From positions 77,732,912 to 77,796,911 of the forward strand of contig OZ020586.1 in assembly GCA_963971535.1 (NCBI GenBank): DNA of 64,000 nucleotides, given 5' to 3'. Of this stretch, positions 26,035-61,408 are shown in pieces. The position numbers and the translations under genes are program-made. Position 1 is the first letter of the stretch, and each line of letters starts with the position of its first letter. The notes beneath the pieces are model-generated. The model saw only the letters and a list, made by a program, of their open reading frames with translations, was not told the origin of the DNA and made no database searches. Source of the stretch: Notolepis coatsorum. Taxonomy: Eukaryota; Chordata; Actinopteri; Aulopiformes; Paralepididae.

Positions 26035-29000
26035 AGCAGTTCTCTCTTCCAAAATGGCTGCCTGTAACCATTGGTAACCACTTCCAAAAGAAAATGCCTG
26101 GTATCTGTGCAGTGGTAGAGTAGTTAATACATTGGAAAAGTGTTTGTATTACTGTTCCAACCGTGACTTACAAGATCCAGTAGTTAGACACCAATTTCTT
26201 TGTTGACGTGTCTTTGCACCGTTGTCGCTTCCAACATGGAGGACAAATTTGCATTCTAAACATTCCGTGAAAGGCCTCAAGTAATTTTCCAAACATTCCT
26301 CTCTTATTGATTTTATATTATTTTATTCAAAACCCCTCTTAAGATGTTTTTTTTCTTACACCACACAGAAAACGTCAAAACACAAAAACTTGTCACAAAC
26401 AGCCAAAAAGGATCATGGGAAACGGAACAACTGATATGGGAGTGAGTCGGGGTTCAAGGGTCAAAAGACGTGTTGACAACTATGACCTCTCTGCTGAGCT
26501 ACTTAATATAGGCGGCTTTACTGTAACCCGTGCCAGTTTGCATCCCCGGGTCAATTCTTTCAACTTTCAAGGGGATCCAAAATGGCTGCCACAAATGACA
26601 TCAGATGGGAGTTGTGAGCTAAGGAAAGCAAAGGATTCAAAAACAGAAAACGACCCAAAAAAAAAAAACGACATGAAACACCAAAACTGATTGAGTTGAC
26701 TCTATTTACAATATTGCCTTTAAAAACCACAGATTCAAAGTGTTCTGCTCTGTAAAATACCCAATGCTATATTTTATTATAAACTAGCCAGCTCGTTACA
26801 GCCAGACAAAAGCTAAAAAAGGTTCTGCAAATTCTTCCGTTTGATGAGTTTCGATCTATACCACCTGAGCAGTTTGAGACCTTAACAGGGTAATACCTGT
26901 TTTTATTTCCCGTGCGATTCACTTCAAAGTATTCGATAAAATCATCCACGTTTAGCATAAAACAGAATGTTGATTTAAGCGGATTTAAAGCTGCACTGGG
27001 TCACTTTGAGAAGAACAACGTACGTACCTCTACAATAACTCGTTGGAAATGCTTGAATATTGTTTATAATCTTGACACAAATCCCCCAAAAAACACCCTT
27101 TGAAACCAACATTGTGCTTAGAGGATGTTTTGTGTAGAGAGGGTAGGAGCGGCACAGCCAATCAGATCAATTCTAGTTTCAAACAGTGCTCCAGCAATCC
27201 AGTTTTTCCTCTTTCCAAAATATATATCATACTTTACTCAAACTTTTCAGAGTTTACACCCCCCCCCCCCCAAATAAAATAACAACCCGGTGCAGCTTCA
27301 AGTTGATTCCGATGGCTTGTGTGGAGATGACCAGAGAACCAAACTCTACATTCTTTAGATGACTCTCGGGGGACGAAACGACCACCTTGATATCGCATGA
27401 AAATAAAACAAGAATTACCCCTTTTTTCTTTTACACGATGAAAATAATAAAACATTAAAGCGTTTTTTTGCCAACAGTCAAAAACTGTTTCAACAGTGTT
27501 CCTACGGCGGTAGTTCCCCCTCCACAGCCCTGCATGTACCCAGCGGTGTCTCGCAGGATTTAAAAAAATAATTCCTCTCGGGAAACGGGGGCAACAAGTG
27601 CAGCCTGGTCTGTAAATAGTGCTTCTACTATGATGGACGATGTCTGTTAACTGTGACACAGCTTGTTCAACCTGAATGAAATACGTCTGTTTTATCTACC
27701 TATAACAGAAGTCTGAGACAGTAAAAAAAAAACTAAAAAAACATCAACAGCTTTTGTCTAGGGGCAGAAATGGCAAATCCCCCCCCCCTCAAAAAAGAGC
27801 TATTCTCCCTCCAAAACGTCATCCCCTACACCCCCCCCCCCGGTTCCCAGTAAATGCCTAAAAGCAATTCAAACACACACAGTGGGGGGCATAACGTTGC
27901 CTAACTCAGCCTGAGCTCTACGACAGGCCTCTCTACTCATTATAGTATCTATGTACAGGGTACAGAGCTTTGTCACAGGGGCCAGAAGATATACTGTAAT
28001 CATAATGTAATCACCATTCATTAAATTAATTTGTATCGAGGAGAGGACGAGATGCAATCGGGAGATTGTTTGCATTTCGGGGGGGGGGGGGGGGGGGGGG
28101 GGGGTAGTGTCCAAATGCTCCGGGTGGATACAGGAGAAAAGATCACACATTTGGGGGGCTGGATGAGAGAATAGAATTGGATCATATCTGTGTGAATATA
28201 ATAGTTTCTGGCAAATGGTAGCTAGTGGACACAAGACATCACACTGTATACCCAGATACTGTTATCTGTGTATGTGTGTGTATGTGTGTGATATCCATAG
28301 GGTAGTGTTGGAATGTCCAGCAGGGGGAGCTCTCTTCTCATGGCTGAGATCAGATATCACAGACGGAGGATACAGCAAAGATGACGGGAGAGGAAGAGGC
28401 TTCATCCAGGAAGTTGGGATGTTGCTGTAGCTGAGCTACTGTCTCCACTAGCAAGGAAAACAGAGACTGAGAGCTGGTCTAAACCACATGTAGACTGGGA
28501 GCTGGTCTAGACCACATGTAGACTGGGAGCTGGTCTAGACCACATGTAGACTGGGTACCAGTCTAGACCACATGTAGACTGGGTACCAGTCTAGACCACA
28601 TCGGCAACACACAGGGAAGACATGGGTTAAATTGAATTTACAAATGATTGTTAGCGCTTGTTTTAATCTTTAGTGTGCCAGACGGGTGGGGTTTGCAGTG
28701 CAGGGTCAAGTCAGACAATGTCAACTAAGCTATCAATCACAGAAGAGGTCAAATCGACTTTCAATCATATTCGTACAGTTGTTCGAAATTTCTCACACCT
28801 GTGTATTTTCCGACACGGCAAACCCCAACCACCTGAAAAAACAAAGAAACGCTACAAATCTTTTTTGTCGTTTTGCAAATTTGACCCATGTCCGAATGCA
28901 GCAGGGGCATCGTAATAGCGTTTGGGACCGTTGTAGTTGTTGTGGCAACCAGAAGCCCACACACCCTCGGTTGTAAAGAGTCCAAAGTGGAGATATTAAT

Positions 29001-29566
29001 AGCCTACAAGTTGTCGTCGTTAGGAATTCACAAGCTGCACCGGAGCCTCTCCCCTGCAGTAGTCTGCCAGGTCTCGCTGACAAAAATCTCCCCATTTTTC
29101 TTTTGCAGAGCTGTATAAATTCCCAGAGAGACGTAGACGACAAACTGGTGACTGGTCCCACACTCTGCCACTGTTAGTCCTTTAACCTACACACAGCTAC
29201 TGGTTTACACTTAGGTCTCATGGGGGGGGGGGGTTCTGAACTCTTGGAATGATTACAAATGAATCGTTGATAAAATCTCCCTTTTCTGTGAAACCATTGC
29301 ATATATATATATATATATATATATATCATTATTATTATCATTATTATTATCATTATATAAAAAGAAACACATATAGACTCTACAGTGATATTCTATCGTT
29401 TACAGAGAAATAAAATCTGCAGGATCACACTTGTCATTTTGTTGTTGCCGTTGTTGTTGTTGCCGTTGTTGTTGTTATTGTTCTCTAGTCTAGCTCTGGG
29501 TCCAGAGGTTGAAGCTGAAAACAGACAGAATGAAACGGGTGGAAAACGGGGACGGAGAGCGAGACG
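26035..29566 (-). other. anp32e: Probable anp32e 3' UTR and downstream DNA, no other gene seen
   Basis: No reading frame of interest lies here. AATAAA signals on the minus strand occur at 26902-26907 and 26773-26778, so a 3' UTR of up to about 2.8 kb is possible, but the true end cannot be chosen. The stretch holds homopolymer C/G runs near 27258, 27780, 27830, 28080 (25 G) and 29222, a tandem repeat at 28465-28605, and an (AT)n/(TTA)n tract at 29305-29356. Confidence 0.4.
28465..28605. repeat. 28-bp tandem repeat
   Basis: Five copies of CCACATGTAGACTGGGAGCT-containing units, the last two with a TACCAG variant. Confidence 0.9.
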
Positions 29567-52380
<22,814 letters not shown>

Positions 52381-52489
52381 CTCGAAATAATACAATTAAA
52401 AACACTAAACGCGTTGGATGAAAATGGCAATCAAAAAAATGTTGAGTAAAAACTCTGCGCGGCTTTAGACCAGTAGCTCGGCTATCGCG

Positions 52490-52640
52490 GATGGCCACAG
52501 CTTGCCTACTGATCCTCCATGATACCTCGCACCCAACCCCCTTTCCCACCGCCCGCCCTCCGCGGCCCGCGATTGGCCGCTTCCCTCTCAGCTGACACCG
52601 ATTGGATAATCGATACATCGTTCAAAGTTGATCGCGCTGA
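52490..52640 (-). promoter_or_regulatory. anp32e: anp32e CpG-rich promoter with inverted CCAAT boxes
   Basis: Upstream of the ATG the sequence is rich in CpG. ATTGG on the plus strand at 52572-52576 and 52601-52605 gives two CCAAT boxes in the gene's direction, about 190-225 bp before the start codon. A GC box (GGGCGG on minus) lies at 52549-52554. No TATA box is evident. The arrangement fits a housekeeping-type dispersed promoter; the transcription start is not determined. Confidence 0.6.
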
Positions 52641-54346
52641 TCAGCCCTAATCCGCGAGATGGTAGAGGGAGGGTGAAACCGAGCGAGAGAGACCCGACCG
52701 AGAAGCGCACAAGGAATTTTATTTAATACGGTGACCGGCCCCGTGGCGCAGTAGCTCATCTCTAGGCGATATTAAGGTGCTTTTGGTTGGTCACGCGTCA
52801 GCGGGGGGGAAAAAAGGCCATCGTTCGTTTTCTGTTTGTTTTTATTAAAATCACATATCCTCTTCCAAGCCTTTGGTCTTTGTTCTCACTGACACGCGTG
52901 CGCGCACAAACACGCACATACATCTCTTATAATTTCAGTGGGTCAAGAGAGGTTTGAGGTCTTGTAGACCATTATATTGATTAGTCAATTATCACGTTGA
53001 AGCCTGTCTGCCAGTGACCTCACCTTCATAACCCCAACACCCCCCCCCCTTTTAAAAATGTCAAGATGGGGGGGCCTAATTTTTTTTGCATTCTGACTCC
53101 TCGCATGTTGTGTTATATTTGTCTGTGCATTGTGTCATCGGTTTTCTTTGTGTATTGTTGAAATAAAACAAACGACACAGGAATGTTTCAACATGGAGGG
53201 CATCGGTTGAGCAGTGCACAGAGAAACCGTATACTCTACTGGGCTCCTCTTCCCCCATTTGATATGCAAGGCAGTCTGGATCTCCACCCTAGTCGCTGAA
53301 TGTAAAATGGCTGACAGTCCCTGAGCCAAGCAAGCCGTGCATGGGCCTCCAGCGTAGAACTAGAAGCAGTAGAAAGGAACACTTCCTGGGTGTAACTCTG
53401 GGATGGCTACCGTATAGAATTTTGATTGTGTAGAATGTTCACACGTCAAACGGATGTTCTTTCACATGTATCGTCTGCGTGATTCAGGAAAAAAGTTGCA
53501 CTGTTTCAACACCACAGCTGATTAATGATGCGTCGGGTCATGGTAACATGTCGACTTCCCGAGTCTCGAGCGCTGAACCAAACTATGGCTGTTGTAATGA
53601 ATGCATAACCGGTCAAAGGAGTGTCCAGTGGTGTTGATTTCAGTAGGGATACCGGATCTATCTATTCTAGCTCTGTGGGCTTTACGGAAATGAGGAGAGG
53701 AGGAGAGGCAGCAAAGGCAAGCCTCACCATCTGTGCCGTGTAATATGTGCTGCCTGCTATGTAGTGTGTGTGCATGTGCGTGTGTGTGTGCGTGCACGCA
53801 CGGGCATGTGTCAGCTGCTAGACTTTCATACAGGCCAAAGTCCCCACTCAAACCCCCCCCTCCCCTTCCCTCTATCTCTCTCTCTCCCTCCCTCTCTCAC
53901 GTACAAATATATTTGGAGGGATCTGAACCACATTGAAATATGGATACTAAAATGCACGTATTGCTTTATGATTGTGTGCAGTGAAATATATTTTGTAATG
54001 GGGGAAGAAAAGGGTCACTGCTGTACATAATATACAATAATTGGATATAGAATCTTTGGATAGTAAATAGAGTATTTGAATAGTAGATAGTGTATTTAGA
54101 TAGTAAATATAGTTATCGGATAGTAAATAGAGTATTTGGACCGTACATTGAGTATTTGGGGTGGAAAGTATATTTTATGTAGAGGTATATACAGGTGTAC
54201 TTAGGCTTTACCATTATATATTTAGTTATATAAACTGAACATGATTTCAATATGAACACAGACGTGTTTCGGCATCTTGCCATTTTCAGGGAGTTACAAC
54301 CAATTAAATGGTGAACATTTTTTTTTCATGTTTTTTTTTTATCAAA
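52641..54346. other. Upstream flank of anp32e, no gene seen
   Basis: Includes a C run at 53041-53050, a CT tract at 53865-53900 and a 22-bp tandem repeat (GATAGTAAATAGAGTATTTG-like) six times at about 54040-54160. Confidence 0.45.
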
Positions 54347-54579
54347 AGGTGCTATAGATAACATTCAGCCACTAGATGTCAGACTATAGCATCAGCATGT
54401 AATTTATCCAATCGGGTGCATTCCACATGGGGAAATGGGAAGAGTCAACAAAAACATACATTTTTTTTAAATGATAACTTCATGAATCAATCATTTTCTT
54501 TGGGGAAACGCAATACTTTTATTCCGCACCTTTCTACAAAATGATTACTGTATACATACAAATGTTATCTATAGCAACT
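54347..54579 (+). mobile_element. MITE family A, compact complete copy
   Basis: 233 bp. Left AGGTGCTATAGATAACATTC; right AATGTTATCTATAGCAACT, followed by TTAA (54580-54583). The left flank is TCAA instead of TTAA. Interior CACTAGATGTC and GCAATACTTTTATTC match the other family-A copies. Confidence 0.8.
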
Positions 54580-54719
54580 TTAAACGAAACTAAAAGCAGT
54601 GAACCTAAAAGAAGGACAAAGAAGAAAAAAAACAATAAAAACTAAAATAAACCAAAAAAATTAATACTCTACAAACGGACCCTATACCTTCCCAAATATA
54701 TCTGAGGATCCCGTACCGT

Positions 54720-54990
54720 GAGTAGAATAGAATAGAAATCCTTTAATAATCCAGAAGGAAATTCGGCACTACAGATCGCTCACATTGAACAACAATAAAC
54801 ATTCAATAAAACTAAAATAAGAATAAGAATATAATAATATTAAAAATAAGAATAAAATAGAATAAAGAATAAAATACGGTCCGGGATATACATTCTGGTA
54901 TGTATATATACATTCTAAAATCTTAAATATAAACTATCCAGCCAAAAATATACAGTAAATGTACAGTAATAGGTGTAAAAAAAAAAAGAG
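54720..54990 (-). mobile_element. LINE/SINE 3' end fragment
   Basis: The minus strand ends CCGAATTTCCTTCTGGATTA, then TTAAAGGATTTCTATTCTAT, a short-repeat-tailed non-LTR 3' end. The preceding A-rich AATAAGAATA stretch is low complexity. Confidence 0.45.
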
Positions 54991-55265
54991 TCTCAAGCTT
55001 AAGATCATCTGCATCACCTCTCTTTTAGCCACTGAGTCCAGCTCTGTGACGCAGGAGGCGTGAATACTTTCCCTAAGGTGGTTGTCCTTCCGCGTTCGTT
55101 TTGCGCGATCCGATTGGCCACTGACCTACGCTATTACGCCCCCCTCGTAAGTAGAGAGTCGGCGCTGCACTCAACCGATTCATTCAACAGGAAGCGATTT
55201 GCGAGTACAATACACCATCACGCCAGAGTGGATAAAGAAATTCTCCAGAAATGAATATGCGTAGG

Positions 55266-56344
55266 TGTTCTGAAGGTCCAGATTAACACTGAAAGTCTGC
55301 GTTTATTATTTTGTATAACTTGTATATTGTTTATATATATAAGATATATATCTTTACGCCATCTGTTTGCATAATAGTATTATTCGCTTGCCTCATTGGG
55401 TCCCACCCTTGACGTTGGAGGCGCCAGAGACGAGCCCCCCAGACATGGTTCTAGACATGTTCAGACAAGCTCGGACAAGCCCAGAGCAGGCGCATTGATT
55501 CGGTACAGGTAAATCGGCTGAGCCCCATAGGGATCAGTCTGAGTATATATAGTGTAGATGGTGCAAGCAGCCGCGCGGCAGTAACAGAACAGGAGAAGTA
55601 GCAGAGCGAGAGCGTGATACGTCCGGTACAGTTGTACACAGACCTACAAGCAGTGTATCGTTACAGAGAGCTAATGGCTACTTAGATACGACTATAATAT
55701 TGTAGAGCCATTATTGGCGCAGTATAGTGACTTGTGTAAGCGAAGTAACGTGGAGAAACGTATAGTTAAACCCAGCGGCGTTTGGATATAACTACTCATT
55801 GGAGACCGTCTGCAGGTTAGCTTCCAGTACAAACGAAGCTAGCTAGCTACCATCTATGCCAACAGGCTTTTGGATTAATAGCTATTAACCCTGCCATCGG
55901 GCGCTAGGATTACAAGGACCGGTTCCGTACAAGACCCCTTTTCTTCCAGCGACGACTGGATTATCCGACCGGTCTACAGTTCCTCCGGAGCTTGGAGCTC
56001 CAGAGGGAAACCATCGTCTCCAGCTACCATTTCCTTTTCCCAGTATCGCCTCGTTTCATCTCACTCCCTGCAGAGCTCCGGTCGAGTATCCGTAACCTAG
56101 GAACTATTCATTACCGCTGACTTTGATACCCTGACATTCTATTATTAAAGGAGAACCGTGATAATTAATATGTATGTTGCTATGACTATTAAAATACTGT
56201 AAACTTGGTATCCTTGTCCCCGCGCCGTCAATTGAGTGTCCGCCATTTTGTCTAACTATACTGTCTGGCTATTAATATTCTTTAGTAGTGGTTTAATCTA
56301 AACAATCTTTAATACAGTCCAGGTTGTGTAGCCCCTTAGCTACA
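55266..56344 (+). repeat. 5' LTR of the BEL/Pao element
   Basis: 1,079 bp from TGTTCTGAAGG to TTAGCTACA. The sequence after it (ATTGGTCCTTCGAACCGG) is the probable primer-binding region; the matching tRNA was not identified. Confidence 0.93.
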
Positions 56345-56659
56345 ATTGGTCCTTCGAACCGGATGGTATCAGTAATAATAATCATATTAGTAATAATATG
56401 GCCAGCGGCGGACACTCTCCAATCGGCTCTCCCCCATTAGAGCGTCCTAGGCGCCAGCGTCAGCCCCCTCCCCACTTGGAGAACTACGCTGTTGATCTAC
56501 CTCCTAGCTCATCTACGAGGACGTTAAGCAAGGATAACATTAGTAGCTTAAGTATGCCCAACCTTATCGACCTGTCAACCCCACCGGTAGAGACCCAAGC
56601 TAGTTTAAGTGAAACTGACTTAGCTCACGGGGGGGGGACAAGCGGGACATGACTTGACT

Positions 56660-56880
56660 ATGCCCATAGAACACCGCGCCCCCGAGATGGACCTCGGAGC
56701 GCAAGAAGGTAAAGAACGCGCCCCCGAGATGGACCTCGGAGCGCAAGAAGGTAAAGAATGCGCCCCCGAGATGGACCTTGGAGCGCACCAGAGTAAAGAG
56801 CACCGCGCCCCCGAGATGGACCTCGGAGCGCGGGAGAAGACAAAGTACAGCGCCCCCGAGATGGACCTCGGAGCGCGTAA
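56660..56880 (+). repeat. Coding minisatellite in the BEL gag-like region
   Basis: Five copies of a unit of about 40-50 bp encoding APEMDLGA followed by a variable 5-7 residue spacer (QEGKER, HQSKEHR, REKTKYS). The unit lengths stay multiples of three. Confidence 0.85.
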
Positions 56881-59800
56881 GGAGACCAGGTCACCGCCAA
56901 GCCCTGCCAACTCCAAATCACCATCATCAGCGTCATCCCCAAGCGAGGCCGACCAGAGGCTAGCGCAAGTCCTGATCGCCACGCTAACCGCTTCAGCGGA
57001 AAGAGACCGCCTCCAGGGTGAGCGTGACCGCCTCCAGGCGCAACAAGAGAGTGAGCGTGAACATTCCAGAGCGGAAAGAGACCGCCTCCAGGGTGACGTG
57101 AACGCCTCCAGGCGCAACGAGAGAGTGAACGCGAACATCTCAGACTGGAAGAGAGTCGCCTCCAGGCTGACGCCACGATAACCATCAGACTGGAAGAGAG
57201 GCGCCTCCAGGCTGAAGAAAACATGGAGCGAGACCGCGCCAATGCACAGCGCGACGCAGCCAATGCACAGCGCGAGGCGGAGCGAGACCGTCTACAAGCA
57301 CAAATGATGGAGCAAGCGCTCCAGAGGGTGACTCCCCACTCTTCCACCCGGAGCTCCCGGAGATCATCACGACACGGGTCGAGGGCACCTTCCCCTCCCC
57401 GACAAAGCTACACGGGACCCCGCCTAAGGGAAGAACCTGCTTACGTTGCCGAGCAGCTAGCCGAGCGACTACAAAGCCTAACGGAGGACGAGGGAGGACA
57501 GAAAGCCCACCCGCACGACCCCATCTCAGACCAGGAGGAACAGTGCAGCCCCGGTCTCAGCCCCGACACGCTGCGTTATGAACCCCCAACCCGTCCCAGT
57601 GGGGAGTTCGAGCAACAGACAGCACCGAGGAATAGTGCCTGGGGGCCCAGCCTCTGGTTCCCGCCCAGCACGAACCAACGACCCCACGTACGGGGAGACT
57701 CGCCAAGGAGGCCTCTCCCCCCACGTGCGTCAGTGTCACAGCCATCCATGGTATCCTACATTGGGACACCCACATTCCCAGACTTCACAAGAGAAGACCG
57801 AGCGCAGTATACCGAGCTGCGTATGTGCCTAGAGACAATTATGTCCGGAGTACAGGACGAGTCATACAAGTATGCCATCCTCCTTAAGCACCTCAAGGTA
57901 ACTAGAGCGCACAACATAGCGCTGGCATACTCCAATTCACAAACTCCCTATTCTGATGCCCTGGTTGCCCTCGACGCACGTTACGGACGCAAGATGGTTC
58001 GGTCCAAAGAGGACAAGTATGCCATAGCTCTACTCGAGCAGAAGACGACGAGGGTCGAGGTCGACGGAGTGCTAAGATACGCGACCCCACTCTTGAGGCG
58101 GGAAGGGATGCCCACTCTGCACGTGCCGAAGGGAGCGACACACCACTACCTACAGAGCACTGAGCGGCGCCTCGCCAAAGACCCCCCCCCCCAAGCAACG
58201 ATATATCGCACCGAGATCGAGAAGCTGATCACGGCCGGCCATATAAAGAAAATCGATGACCACGAGGCAGAAAGGACGACAGAGTCATGGTACGTGCCCC
58301 ACCACAAGGTCACCCACAACGGAAAGAACCGCATCGTGTTCAATTGCAGTTATCAGATTGGACAGCAGAATCTGAATAACCTACTCCTGCCCGGCCCGAC
58401 ACTCGGACCCTCCCTCCTCGGCGTACTGATACGCTTTCGTCAGGAAAAAGTGGCCATCAGCGGCGACATCAAGGGAATGTTCCTACAAGTCCGACTGATG
58501 GAGGAAGACAAGCCTCTACTGAGGTTTCTGTGGGGAGAGGCTCGACGACGAACAACCCTCGATATACCAATGGGAGGTACTCCCATTCGGCACCACCTGC
58601 AGCCCGTGCTGCGCCACGTTCGCGTTACAGAAGCATGTGGCCGAAGACCCCGGAGCCGATGATGATGTCCGACACAGCGTGGAAAGAAGTTTCTACGTGG
58701 ACAACTGCCTACAGAGCGTATCCATGCCAGAAGAAGCAGAGAGCATCCTACTGAAGCTACGAGCTTCATTAGCCAAAGGTGGATTCGACCTCCGACAATG
58801 GGCCAGCAGCGACCCTCAAGTTCTCCGACGCCTCCCCCCAGAGACCAAGGCCGCGAGCAGCGAGACCTGGATGGCGCACACCCCAGGCGAAGCGCAAGAG
58901 ATGACCCTGGGCCTCGTCTGGCGTTTCAAGACGGACTCGCTTCACTACAGACACACACCCCTGAGGACGGATCAGGAGACGTCCACGACTAGACTGACCA
59001 CTCGGCGGAGTGTGTACCGAACACTTGCCAGCCAGTACGACCCAATGGGATGTATCCTCCCCTATACCACTCGGGCGAAGATGCTGGTGAGAGAACTGTG
59101 GGACAAGGAGCAGGGCTGGGACGACCCCATACCCGAGCACCTGGCTACCACATGGAGAGAATGGGAGGATGAACTTGTCTTACTCCGCAAGGTGACCATC
59201 CAGCGGAGTTACTTCCCCCCTACAGTGCGGTTGGAGACGTGTCAGATAGACCTGCACGTCTTCAGCGACGCCTTTGAAGTGGCGTACGGATCAGTGGCCT
59301 ACCTGAGAGCCCGAGAAGAGGGAGGAGAAGTCCACGTAGCCTTCGTCCTGGCCCGCTCGAGGATAGCTCCCCGCAAGCAGCAGTCGATCCCGCGACTAGA
59401 GCTCTGCGCAGCTCTGGTAGGCGCGCAACTCGCAAAAATGGTACAAAGTGAACTCACCATACCGGTGCGTGAGATCATCCTATGGTCAGACTCCATGACC
59501 GTGCTCACCTGGATCTAGTCCGCCTCCTGTCGGTACAAAGTTTTCGTCGGAGTCCGAGTAACCGAAATCCAAGACCTGGTAGGAGCGGCATGTTGGAGAT
59601 ATGTTGACACCAAGCAGAACCTGGCGGATGTCATCACACGGGGGATGTCCCTAGACGACCTCACATGTCCTAACCCATACAGTGATGGTCCAGAGTTCCT
59701 CAAGCTCCCGGAGGAGAAGTGGCCTATCCCCACACCACGGGAGGCGAACCAAGATGAGTCAGAAATAAAGAAGTCTATGTTCTGTGGGCTGAGTCAAGCC

Positions 59801-61408
59801 CCGGCTCCAACAGACCCGGACCTAGACGACTGTCTAACCCTTGAGAGTGCTCAGAAAAGGACATTCCTATGGCACCACCCGGAATTCCCCCCCACCACAG
59901 ACCTCGACGCATCGGCCTACGAGGAAGCAGAACTTCTTCTACTAAAGAGAGCACAAAGAGACTCCTTCCCAGAAGAAATAGATTGTCTGAGAGGGAAAAA
60001 GCCAGTCCCCTCAGACAGTCGACTCCTCACCTTAGCCCCAGAGCTCGACGCCCAGCACCTCATCAGGGTGGGTGGTCGATTGAGACGGGCCCCGGACTTG
60101 GCCGAAGATGTTAAGCATCCTATCGTCCTAAACAGCCGACACAAGATAACAGATCTGATCATCCAGAAGTACGACAAGGTGGTGCACCACGCGGGGGCCG
60201 AGCGAGTCTTTGCGGAGATCCGATGGCGCTTCTGGATACTCCAAGAGAGAGAAGCTGTACGTCGATTCCAACGGACTTGCCCGACCTGTCGCAAGTGGAG
60301 GGCACAGCCTAGTATTCCGAAGATGGCCGACCTGCCTCCCTGCCGCCTCCGACTCGGCGAGCGGGCCTTCCACTCCACGGGCGTGGACTGCTTCGGCCCA
60401 TTCAACGTCAAGAAAGGAAGAGGAACAGAGAAGAGGTGGGGCATCGTGTACAAGTGCATGACCACCCGAGCTGTTCACATTGAGCTCCTCCAGACCATGA
60501 GTACAGACTCGTTCCTCATGTCATTCCGGAGGTTCCAAGCAAGGAGAGGGACCCCATCAGTGCTATTGTCCGACCAAGGGACACATTTCCGAGGAGGAGA
60601 CACGGAACTGAGAGAGAGCTTCCTGACAATGGGTGAAGAACTCAAGATCCGCCTCGCTCCTGCTCAGGTCACCTTCCAGTTCAACCCCCCGAACGCCCCC
60701 CATTTCGGGGGAACGTGGGAGAGAGAGGTCCGATCCATAAAGACTGCTATGTACACCGTACTTGGGGCCCAGACCGTGGGCGATGAAGTCCTGGCTACGG
60801 TCCTCACAGAGATTGAGGGAGTTCTGAACTCCAAGCCCCTCGGCTACGTTTCAAGCGACGTAGCTGACATCGACCCCATCACCCCAAACTACTTCTTGAT
60901 GGTGCGGCTGGACCCTGCCCTTCCTCAGACGGTGTACAGACAGTACGAGATGAACGGCCGGAGGATGTGGAGACACAGCCAAGTACTGGCCGACCAGTTT
61001 TGGGCCCGCTTCCTCCTACACTATCTACCATCCCTTCAAGCCCGTCAGAAGTGGGTTAAAGACAGGGACAACCTGACAGTGGGTACCGTCGTGATGATAA
61101 TAGACCAGTCACTACCCCGAGCTACGTGGCCGGCCGGCCGGCCGTGTGAGCAAAGTGATTAACGGTTCCGATGGGAAGGTCAGAGCGGCAGAAGTCATCG
61201 TCCAAGGGCGGACCTACACCAGACCAGTAGCCAAGTTGATAGAGCTGCCTGCGTTCCCTGACCCCCTGACGACGACGATAACCCACTGACCTTATAGATT
61301 ATTTCCAACTCCCCATAGCACATTATGGAGAAGTTGACTTGACCCTTAATATTAATCTGTGCCCCCCATTTATTTTACTAATTAGGTTCGGACTAATTAG
61401 GGGGCGGC

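Noticed and set aside
57185-57388. Minus-strand frames across the BEL element (also 56600-57347, 58440-58769, 59917-60478)
   Set aside because: Shadows of the plus-strand element; no independent motifs.
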